From the NCBI RefSeq assembly GCF_005938625.1, contig NZ_VCNJ01000008.1, positions 1 through 64,000 of the forward strand: 64,000 bases of DNA, read 5' to 3'. Shown one piece after another: positions 51,134-58,164 of this stretch. Positions within the stretch are counted from its first letter, which is position 1; each line of letters opens with the position of its first letter. Made by a program: the position numbers and the translations under genes. This stretch comes from Pseudomonas fluorescens. GTDB lineage: Bacteria; Pseudomonadota; Gammaproteobacteria; Pseudomonadales; Pseudomonadaceae. The notes under the pieces are model-generated. The model did not search any database. It saw nothing but the letters and a program-made list of their open reading frames with translations, and was not told the DNA's origin.

Positions 51134-52177
51134 TTACGCCTCAGTGACGGTCACGGCGCCGCGTACACGGGCGTCCTGATGCGTCTCGAGGTAAAGCTGT
51201 TCGTAATCGGCACCGCGGGCCTTGAGTTGTGGAATGACGGGACGCCCCTGATGAACATCCAGCCATAACCGCAGTAGATGGCGCTTTTGCGTCTCCGAAT
51301 CCTGAAACTCGGTACGAGAGTGGAGCGTGGTGAAATTGTTCAGAAACAGCATTTCTCCGGGCTCAAGCATGAATTCAAGCTGGAACTCTTTCCGATTGCA
51401 GATTTGGTAAAAGGCTTTAAGCGCTTTGTCCATTTCTTCTGGAAATGCCTGCTTGAGTACCAGGGCGGCCGCGCGCATGTAATTACCCACGCACATTGAA
51501 CTGAACCTGCCGTTCACTTGGGAAAACACCGGTATCCGATAATCCGTGACCGGATGACCCGACTGGGCACGCTCGGCAGTGGCATAGGGGTAGCCTTCGT
51601 AGAGAACCGGCAATAACGCTGGATTCTCTTCCAGGAGTTGGTTATGCACCGCCAGTCCGCTGACGATTTGACTGGTTCCTCCACTGGCGGCACTGCTGAG
51701 GCACATCAAGCCAATGATTTCGAACGCGTCCGAATGAAAACCCAGTTCCCGGTTTGACTGATAGCCGCGATTCTTCGGATTGGATACTTCGTGACGAACG
51801 TGACCGATGCGATCGCCCTGGGTGCTCTGTACAACAGGTCGTCCCATGTAGGAAGAAAGCCCCCAAAACAATCGTTCGAGATCCCGCTCACTGAATCTTT
51901 CCACATCGATACCGTGTAATACCGCAACCCCAGGCCCCTGTTGCAGCGTCTGGTGAAGGTTGCTCAGCAGCTCATGGATAGAAGGCTCATCGAAATCCTC
52001 CCATGTCAGATCGTGGATCGACTTGTGGGCACTTTGTTTCAACAAGGCCTCAATGCAATGCAGATCCGCGTCACTGAACGTTAGCAGCACCTCGTCCTTG
52101 GACTTGAGTGTCGAAGCATTCCAGACGGCGGGGTCGCTGATGGTCGCAGGCGTGAAATTGACGTATTCGGCGTTCAT
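51134..52177 (-). CDS. TauD/TfdA-type Fe(II)/2-oxoglutarate-dependent oxygenase
   Basis: This 347-residue double-stranded beta-helix oxygenase has iron ligands HxD in LGFHSDAFEIIGL and distal His in TTLHSRTEF. The 2-oxoglutarate-binding Arg is in RHLLRLWLDV. The glycine/serine-rich SSAASGGTSQIVSG follows the HxD as in TauD/clavaminate-synthase relatives. It probably hydroxylates or desaturates an amino-acid or peptide intermediate. It is 10 nt downstream of the E1-like gene with a clear AGGATC site, so the pair is co-translated. Confidence 0.92.
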   Translation of the reverse strand: MNAEYVNFTPATISDPAVWNASTLKSKDEVLLTFSDADLHCIEALLKQSAHKSIHDLTWEDFDEPSIHELLSNLHQTLQQGPGVAVLHGIDVERFSERDLERLFWGLSSYMGRPVVQSTQGDRIGHVRHEVSNPKNRGYQSNRELGFHSDAFEIIGLMCLSSAASGGTSQIVSGLAVHNQLLEENPALLPVLYEGYPYATAERAQSGHPVTDYRIPVFSQVNGRFSSMCVGNYMRAAALVLKQAFPEEMDKALKAFYQICNRKEFQLEFMLEPGEMLFLNNFTTLHSRTEFQDSETQKRHLLRLWLDVHQGRPVIPQLKARGADYEQLYLETHQDARVRGAVTVTEA

Positions 52178-52187
52178 TCAAGGATCC

Positions 52188-53288
52188 TCAAGCACTGCAA
52201 ACCGTGCACGATGTGTGTTGAGGTTTCTCAGTGATCGTTGTTTGCAGTGTGGCGAAATCAATCTGGATCAATTTGCCGGCGGAACTCATTGGCCAACCGA
52301 CCAAGTGACGCACGATGTCCGCTGACATCATGCCCCCCACGGTCATGGCGCAATGGCTGAACGCCGACGTAGCAGGAATCAGGTCATGTTTTTCACGGTA
52401 CTGTCGGGTGGCGTGATGATCCGGGTTGTTTTCCTGTGACCAGAGTTCATCGCAGCGAAAGCAACCGGATCGACCCGGATATTTGGTCCATAACATGCCC
52501 ATGCCGGCCGAGACGCTATTGAAGACCGCGGGTATGCCGCCTGCAAAACAGGCATCGCTGATCCAGCGGTCGGCGGCGATGACAGGGCGATCGATTGCCG
52601 CAACGATGATGTCGGGTTTGAATTGATCGATCAGGGCGGCCACTGCGTCAGTCCCCGTCAGACGCTGAAGCACGGTATTGACCGTGACATCAGGATTGAT
52701 GGCGATCAATCGAGCCTTGAGACCCTCGACTTTTTTCTGCCCGATGTCTTCAACCGCGAACAGTTGACGGTTGAGATTACCCAACTCGATATCGTCGAAA
52801 TCCACCAGGGTCAGGGTTCCGCAACCTGCCATCGCAAGTGCAGTCGCAGTACAACTTCCCAGACCGCCACAACCGAGCATCAAGACACGGCCCTTGAGCA
52901 ACCGCGCTTGAAGATCCGCCGGCTTCTGCTGATCGCGGGCGAGCGCTGCAAAACCGTTGAGGTTGCGCGAATAGCGATCTGCCTGATCGGGCCTTAGCCG
53001 GTCGAGCTGGAAGAACGTACTGTCTTGAAGAAGATTGCGCGTGTGCAAATCATTAACCAAGGCAGCGACAGCAGCCTGATCCACCTGATGCTTTTCGCTG
53101 GCCAGTTGCAGCGCAATCTGTGCCAAATCCCTTTTGCCGTTCATCAACTGGATGGCCGCGTATTTCCAGTTGTCAGCGTCTTCCAGAATCAGGCTCGGGT
53201 CGCCTTGGCGGGTCCCGCGATGAATCGCCACACGGTGGTTCGGGATTGGCACAGCAATGACGGTTGCCTGCAGTTGGGGGCGGTTCAT
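52188..53288 (-). CDS. ThiF/E1-like adenylyltransferase with N-terminal PqqD-like RRE domain
   Basis: This 366-residue protein has an N-terminal winged-helix segment (about 20-90; LMNGKRDLAQIALQL then LVNDLHTRNLLQD) that matches the PqqD/RiPP-recognition-element pattern. The E1 adenylation domain follows: nucleotide loop GCGGLGS (139-145), LVDFDDIELGNLNRQ (161-175, with the catalytic Arg174), and a zinc site of CFRC (276-279) and CTVC (361-364). The same architecture occurs in MccB (microcin C) and PaaA (pantocin A), which adenylate a small peptide. The start overlaps the fusion gene's stop by 4 nt. Confidence 0.9.
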   Translation of the reverse strand: MNRPQLQATVIAVPIPNHRVAIHRGTRQGDPSLILEDADNWKYAAIQLMNGKRDLAQIALQLASEKHQVDQAAVAALVNDLHTRNLLQDSTFFQLDRLRPDQADRYSRNLNGFAALARDQQKPADLQARLLKGRVLMLGCGGLGSCTATALAMAGCGTLTLVDFDDIELGNLNRQLFAVEDIGQKKVEGLKARLIAINPDVTVNTVLQRLTGTDAVAALIDQFKPDIIVAAIDRPVIAADRWISDACFAGGIPAVFNSVSAGMGMLWTKYPGRSGCFRCDELWSQENNPDHHATRQYREKHDLIPATSAFSHCAMTVGGMMSADIVRHLVGWPMSSAGKLIQIDFATLQTTITEKPQHTSCTVCSA

Positions 53289-56023
53289 CGGGTTTGCTCC
53301 TTCACGGTGATAACGGGAAGAAGGATGCCTCTGCGGCCAACGTTCATGACCGGATCAAAACTGGCCCGGGCCTGGAAACCCGCAAAGCGCCCGCCATAGA
53401 CGTAGGTGTCTACGCCCGACCACATCTGTTCGGTCACTCCAATGTCCGGGTGGACCGCAGCAAGCATATGGCCCTTGATATACCGCTGGACCACAAAGGT
53501 GGATGCCCCCGCCAGCGCTTCCTGGATAAATGCCTCCCACTCTTGCTGCGCAGCGAATGGCCCCACCAACAGCCCCTCGCCACGGGTTGCATTCGACGGT
53601 TTCAGTACCAGATCCTGACGATGCTGTTTGACATAATCGATCAGGTTCACTGTCTGGCCGTTGTGATCGGTGCTGCTACCTTCAACCAGCAGCCGCGTCC
53701 AGGGGATATGTGCCTTACACAGAACCTGGTCCTGCGCAGGCAGCAAGGCCAATGTCGCGGGATCACTCAGCAGCGCCATGATGGCTTTATCCGCCAGTGG
53801 CCACTGACTGACCAAGGGGTTGAGAAACGTCACCTCACCCGCATTGGCGGCTTGCAGGTATTCGTCGACCAATGGCTCGTCAATCAAATCTCTCAAGTCG
53901 AGCTTGTTGTAGGCGACATCGATGGTGCGGCCTTGTTTATCGACAAGCTGGCCATCGCGTCGCGATAGATCCGCCGCATCGACTTCTTCGGTGGGTACGC
54001 CGAGCCTGTTCAATCCAGCGACCATTTGTGCCACTTCGTTTTTGAAGCGGCCCTTGAATGTGACAATGGCGGCACGACTCGCGGGGCGCCCGACCCGTTG
54101 CAGGTGAGTCGCCAGAATCTCCTTGAGGAACAGGTCCGCATCGGCGACGAAAGGCTGAAAGTCGATGCTGTGTTCTACACCCGCCAACAACGGGTTCTCG
54201 ATATCGGCCCAAAGCTGGCTCGCCAATCCGTTCTGGATGACGCCGCCGGGGCAATCGGTATTGGTTTCCAGAATCTGGTAAACGCCTTCACCGTCGAATA
54301 AACCATCAAGTCTGAATATGCGAACCAAGGGCGAATGATCTGGCAGATTCAAAGTCAGGTGCTCGCTGTTCTTGTAGGCTGGGAACAATTTACGCACCTG
54401 TTCATTCTTGACGTAGATCCTGGCAACGTTGTCAAAAACCCTGGCGAATCCCTCTCCGATCGCTTTCAGCTGCTCGACTACTTTTTGCGGCAGGATCAAC
54501 GGACGGATCGAGACGGGGTAACTTTTGCCTTCGAAATTCAACCCTTCACTCGACAACGTTTCGCTGAAGCGTTGCTGGGCTGCCAGCAGGCTTTTGTTCG
54601 CTGCAGGGGTAAGCCCCGCAAGAGACCGCTCGATCAACTGGTTATCCAGGTCGAACAGATTGGCGTCGTTGCCGCTGGTTAACTTGCTAACGATGCCGCC
54701 GGCGGCCTCTGACCGAAGGGTATTTTGTTTTTTTGCGGTGCTATCCATCGCTGTGCCCAACCGTGCTAATCCGTCATTTAGGGTTTGTGTATCGATCGTC
54801 AAAGGCGGCAACAATTTGATTACGTTGTCTTGCGGACCGCAGGTTTCGACGATCAATCCGTCAGCGTAAGCGTGAGCGCTCAGGGCTTGGGCCGTCGCGC
54901 AGTCTTGCAATTCGATGCCCCATATCATGCCGATACCGCGCACCGCTTTGATCGTCTGGGGCCACGTTGCGTGCCAGTGGGAGAGTGCATCGGCGATGCG
55001 CCTGGAATTCTCGGCAAGCGCCTGTATAAATGCGGGGTCTTGCCAGAATTGCAGCGCGTGAGTGGCTGCGACAAAGGCAAGGTTGTTACCTCGAAACGTG
55101 CCGTTATGCTCACCTGGTTGCCACTGATCCAGCTCCGGTTTGATCAGCACCAGCGACATCGGCAGGCCATAACCGGAAATGGACTTGGCCAGACAGATAA
55201 GGTCGGGTTGAATGCCCGCCCGCTCGAAGCTGAAGAACGAGCCTGCTCGACCGCACCCGGCCTGAATGTCATCGACAATCATGAGAATCCTGTGCCGAGC
55301 GGCCAGTTCGGCCAACCTTGCCAGCCACGGTCCGGTAGCGACATTGACACCGCCCTCTGCCTGAACGGTCTCGACGATGAAAGCGGCCGGCAAGTCGATC
55401 CCCGCCCCCGGCGAATGCAACATTTTTTCCAGCACTTCCAGGCTGTCTACATGCTCACCGAGAAAGCCCTCATAGGGCATTCGAATGATATCGGGCAGGG
55501 GAACGCCGGCGGCGGCCCGCTTGGCGCTGCGCGCAGAGGCTGCAAGCGCCCCCAGAGACATGCCATGAAAGGCGTTGCTGAACGCAACGATGTTGGTCCG
55601 GCCTGTGACTTTACGGGCGAGCTTCATTGCCGCCTCAACCGCATTCGTGCCGGTAGGTCCCGTGAACTGCAGGCGATAATCCATGCCTCGGGGCTGAAGA
55701 ATGATTCGATTGAATTCTTTGATGAAGTTTTTCTTCGCGCTCGTGTGCAAATCAAGTGAGTGGGTAATACCGTCGCGTTGCAGGTAATCCACAAGAGCGT
55801 TCTTTATTTTCGGGTGGTTATGTCCATAATTCAAAGACCCCGCACCGGAAAGAAAGTCGATATACGTGTGACCATCGACATCCCGAAGTATGGACTCTCT
55901 CGCGGTGTCAAATACCGCCGGAAATTTTCGACAGTAACTTCTCACCGCGGATTCATGATCGGTAAATATCGCAGTTAGATCTTCTACGGCAGCAGCAGTC
56001 GCTGGAGTGACTAAAGTATTCAC
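53285..56023 (-). CDS. EctB-like diaminobutyrate aminotransferase fused to an ATP-grasp-like domain
   Basis: The 912-residue fusion has a class III aminotransferase at residues about 15-430. PLP Lys280 is in LAKSISGYGLP and VDDIQAGCGR supplies the PLP Asp. The domain is close throughout to EctB, which turns aspartate semialdehyde into L-2,4-diaminobutyrate (FPAVF, GHNHP, GITHSLDLHTSAK, GPTGTNAVEA). Residues about 440-912 look like a circularly permuted ATP-grasp ligase: ILETNTDCPGG, AYNKLDLRDLID and LVLKPSNATRGEGLLVG (from about 805). The GTG start has AAAGGA 7 nt upstream. The fusion suggests diaminobutyrate is made and handed straight to a ligase. Confidence 0.9.
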   Translation of the reverse strand: MNTLVTPATAAAVEDLTAIFTDHESAVRSYCRKFPAVFDTARESILRDVDGHTYIDFLSGAGSLNYGHNHPKIKNALVDYLQRDGITHSLDLHTSAKKNFIKEFNRIILQPRGMDYRLQFTGPTGTNAVEAAMKLARKVTGRTNIVAFSNAFHGMSLGALAASARSAKRAAAGVPLPDIIRMPYEGFLGEHVDSLEVLEKMLHSPGAGIDLPAAFIVETVQAEGGVNVATGPWLARLAELAARHRILMIVDDIQAGCGRAGSFFSFERAGIQPDLICLAKSISGYGLPMSLVLIKPELDQWQPGEHNGTFRGNNLAFVAATHALQFWQDPAFIQALAENSRRIADALSHWHATWPQTIKAVRGIGMIWGIELQDCATAQALSAHAYADGLIVETCGPQDNVIKLLPPLTIDTQTLNDGLARLGTAMDSTAKKQNTLRSEAAGGIVSKLTSGNDANLFDLDNQLIERSLAGLTPAANKSLLAAQQRFSETLSSEGLNFEGKSYPVSIRPLILPQKVVEQLKAIGEGFARVFDNVARIYVKNEQVRKLFPAYKNSEHLTLNLPDHSPLVRIFRLDGLFDGEGVYQILETNTDCPGGVIQNGLASQLWADIENPLLAGVEHSIDFQPFVADADLFLKEILATHLQRVGRPASRAAIVTFKGRFKNEVAQMVAGLNRLGVPTEEVDAADLSRRDGQLVDKQGRTIDVAYNKLDLRDLIDEPLVDEYLQAANAGEVTFLNPLVSQWPLADKAIMALLSDPATLALLPAQDQVLCKAHIPWTRLLVEGSSTDHNGQTVNLIDYVKQHRQDLVLKPSNATRGEGLLVGPFAAQQEWEAFIQEALAGASTFVVQRYIKGHMLAAVHPDIGVTEQMWSGVDTYVYGGRFAGFQARASFDPVMNVGRRGILLPVITVKEQTR

Positions 56024-56106
56024 TTCACTATCCTTTGTCGGAATTGACTTTACTCAAATCAGAAATTCAAGATTTTATGATCTGCGCGTGGTTACCCGCA
56101 TTACCG

Positions 56107-57339
56107 CTAGAGTTCTTCTCGTATCATAATCCTGCCCAGACTGGTCAGTTGCGGGGAGTTTTCGCAGGCAATGAATGATGCGCTTTGCTGATTATTGGCG
56201 TGATAATGCCGCGCCCATGCAGGCACATAAATTGCGTCACCGGCTTCCCAGTGCAGCACTTTATCTTCAATGAACGTAGAACCGGTTCCCGCCAGCACAT
56301 AGAGCACTCTTTCATAGTTGATTCGATGCAACCGAGTTTGCTCTTCCGGGGCCAGGTGCTCGATGCTCATACGCATTGTTTGCACCGGCAGATCCACTGC
56401 GTGGTTTTTTACCTTTGCGGTTGTCACACTGCGTGCATCTTGATCGGCGCTGACGGCTACATGCAGAAGTCTTTGTGGTAGTTGCAGCGATCCCGCGTTT
56501 GCCTTATCCAGCCAATACCCGTCCTGCGATTCAGTCGATGGTTCATGGTCGGACCTGAAAGACTCTTGGCTGACCTCTTTCCAGATAGCGTCGAACATAA
56601 CGCAGCGTTTCAGGATAGCTTCCCGCCCGATCTGTTTGGCCAATGCTTTCGCTTCAGGTGAATGTTGAGTCAACTCGCCCAAAATGCCCAGCATGGTGAT
56701 GGCGTGGTCCTCATCCTCCTCAATGTGCAAACGGAAAAACTCCAACCCCTCGTCGCTGATGTTCAATCGTTCCAGCGCCTGCAGTACCGGTTTGTAGATC
56801 AGAGGGACAATGGCCTCCGCCCCCATGCAAAGGGCAGCCAATCCTTCGACAGGGTTGGTAGCACGAGAGAACTGCATTATCGTCTGAGTGAAATCGACGG
56901 TTTCTGGCAGCGCCTTTTCGGCCATGGGATGGGTTCCCACTGCGCGTAGGGTTCTCTGAAACAACTCGGCATGTGTGACCTTGTTGTCACCATCAATGCC
57001 CATTTCTTCCTGCATGTTTTCCATCAAATGCTTTATGTCGCCGAGGGATTCAAGCCGGTTGATGATGGCGCAAAGAAAGCGAGTGAAGTTTCGTGAGTAA
57101 TGGTGATGTTGCACAAGAAAGTAGCGCACACCATTTAAAGACAGGCGGCCCTTTTGCATATTCAAGAGCAGGGGATGATTAACCAACAAATTCAACGCAT
57201 CGGCATCCAGCCAGGAATCCCATATAGACCCACCGGTAATACTGCTAATGCTTTTGGTTATATCGGGCTGAGCAATAACAAGTTCCATATCCACTTTTAT
57301 CTTCCTTATTGAGAAAATAGATTCAGCGATGGAGTTCAT
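56107..57339 (-). CDS. Heme-oxygenase-like diiron oxidase fused to a cupin
   Basis: This 410-residue protein has an N-terminal iron-containing redox (HDO) domain (about 40-235). Likely diiron ligands are E111/E112 (NMQEEMGIDGD), H123 (THAELF), E175 (GAEAIVP), and H205 with D209/H212 (LHIEEDEDHA). The C-terminal cupin (about 290-405) has HRINYERVLYVLAGTG and GDAIYVPAWARHYH. HDO relatives do N-oxygenation, C-C cleavage or desaturation (SznF, BesC, UndA). It is probably the first enzyme gene of the operon. An internal ATG (57288, M18) is an alternative start. Confidence 0.88.
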   Translation of the reverse strand: MNSIAESIFSIRKIKVDMELVIAQPDITKSISSITGGSIWDSWLDADALNLLVNHPLLLNMQKGRLSLNGVRYFLVQHHHYSRNFTRFLCAIINRLESLGDIKHLMENMQEEMGIDGDNKVTHAELFQRTLRAVGTHPMAEKALPETVDFTQTIMQFSRATNPVEGLAALCMGAEAIVPLIYKPVLQALERLNISDEGLEFFRLHIEEDEDHAITMLGILGELTQHSPEAKALAKQIGREAILKRCVMFDAIWKEVSQESFRSDHEPSTESQDGYWLDKANAGSLQLPQRLLHVAVSADQDARSVTTAKVKNHAVDLPVQTMRMSIEHLAPEEQTRLHRINYERVLYVLAGTGSTFIEDKVLHWEAGDAIYVPAWARHYHANNQQSASFIACENSPQLTSLGRIMIREEL

Positions 57340-57342
57340 TAC

Positions 57343-57424
57343 TACTTCGGGGTAAAGCCTGTCGACAACAGATCCACAACAATATCATTACGATATCACT
57401 CAACGACCGACGTCATCCGAAGTA
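57343..57424 (-). promoter_or_regulatory. Inverted repeat that could mask the HDO-cupin ribosome-binding site
   Basis: In the leftward mRNA TACTTCGG (from 57424-57417) can pair with CCGAAGTA (57350-57343), which covers the GAAG just before the HDO-cupin start codon. The upstream arm begins 12 nt after the stop codon of a 16-residue reading frame. The layout resembles translational attenuation; an 8-bp match in this length could also be chance. A second small palindrome, AATATCATTACGATATC (57381-57397), lies in the loop. Confidence 0.35.
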
Positions 57425-57435
57425 ATAGGACGCGG

Positions 57436-57486
57436 CTATAAAAATCCGGGTAGAAACAAGAGGAATAAATCGAAGGGATTGTTCAT
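57436..57486 (-). CDS. Possible 16-residue leader or precursor peptide
   Basis: A tiny reading frame encoding MNNPFDLFLLFLPGFL has a good Shine-Dalgarno AAGGA 8 nt before its ATG. It lies 96 nt upstream of, and in the same direction as, the HDO-cupin gene. Five Leu and four Phe in 16 residues resemble a regulatory leader peptide; it could also be a very short peptide substrate for the RRE-E1 enzyme. Coding status is unproven. Confidence 0.35.
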   Translation of the reverse strand: MNNPFDLFLLFLPGFL

Positions 57487-57560
57487 CAGCAATATCCTTA
57501 TTATTTTTTACAAAATGTTTCCGTACAGTGCGGAACAAGGAATAGACCAAGGAGAAAATG

Positions 57561-57626
57561 ATGTCAAGAAAAACAATCCACGAAGAATGTCACAGAGCCG
57601 TGACAAATCAGGATCACTCACAGTGA
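57561..57626 (+). CDS. Possible 21-residue peptide with strong ribosome-binding site
   Basis: Starting MSRKTIHEECHR and ending at a TGA, this short rightward frame has AAGGAG 6 nt before its ATG (another ATG directly precedes it). It is divergent from the biosynthetic operon. The basic/acidic hydrophilic sequence with an adjacent Glu pair and one Cys could be a modified peptide's precursor, but the reading frame is too short to judge by composition. Confidence 0.3.
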   Translation: MSRKTIHEECHRAVTNQDHSQ

Positions 57627-57910
57627 TAGTAGTTAGCAGTGTTGCGATGACCCCAGTAATTATTAAGGAATGAGAAAGACAGACTGTAAACCATCCCCTG
57701 AAATCCATCTGCGCGATACAAGTACTGAATGAGATTCCCGGACCAATATGTGTCGATGGTTGAACTATTCGTTACGATGAAAGTCGTTACCGCATCTGGG
57801 TAGTGGCTGTGTGACATTGTGGTTAGTTCACTTCAACTCAGGCAGGTATGTGAATTTTTTCTTGCAGTGCCCATAGACTTTGGCCGCCTCTGTTAAACAG
57901 CCGCACAGGC
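57627..57910. other. AT-rich intergenic DNA upstream of the biosynthetic operon
   Basis: The 825-nt gap between the HDO-cupin and morA genes is clearly richer in A+T than the rest of the window (57481-57540 has 21 G+C of 60). This part contains only short frames without good ribosome-binding sites. The longest is a leftward 67-codon frame at 57614-57817 starting MSHSHYPDAVTTF. I cannot assign a gene here. Confidence 0.5.
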
Positions 57911-57946
57911 AAAAAAATCTTTCAGCCACCGCTTTTGAAGGCTGAA
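57911..57946 (-). terminator. Leftward terminator-like hairpin upstream of morA
   Basis: On the minus strand TTCAGCC, a 12-nt loop and GGCTGAA are followed by AGATTTTTTT. No leftward gene is evident upstream, so it may be a remnant of the ancestral locus or may stop antisense transcripts from morA entering the accessory operon. The interval 57947-58164 shows no convincing gene. Confidence 0.6.
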
Positions 57947-58164
57947 TGGCAAATCGCTAACCTTTTATTCCGACGGCGACAGAAATCCCATAGAAGTGTC
58001 AGCAACGGGGTCATTGCAGCGTACCGGCGATGCTGAAGGGTTATCGAGGCCACCAGTCGTGCAGGGCTGGCACTTCGCCACGACTCAAGGCATGCTAGCC
58101 GCCCTTTGGGCGTCCGGCTTATAGTGCACGTCGCGCCAGTCCAGCCAGACCGCAGGATTACAGC

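Noticed and set aside
56075..56101. Eight-codon frame MRVTTRRS between the HDO-cupin and fusion genes, reminiscent of the MccA heptapeptide
   Set aside because: No ribosome-binding site, and it does not end in Asn as MccB substrates do; such a short frame is expected by chance.
45273..57339. Assignment of the cluster to a known pathway (pantocin A, microcin C, tabtoxin, ectoine, formylaminooxyvinylglycine)
   Set aside because: Each shares one to three enzyme types, but diagnostic genes are missing: no ectA/ectC, no beta-lactam synthetase, no formyl- or carbamoyltransferase, no recognisable paaP or mccA.
57479..57673. 64-codon rightward frame in the AT-rich gap
   Set aside because: Begins at a TTG without ribosome-binding site; it overlaps the better-supported 21-codon frame in another phase, and its composition is unremarkable.
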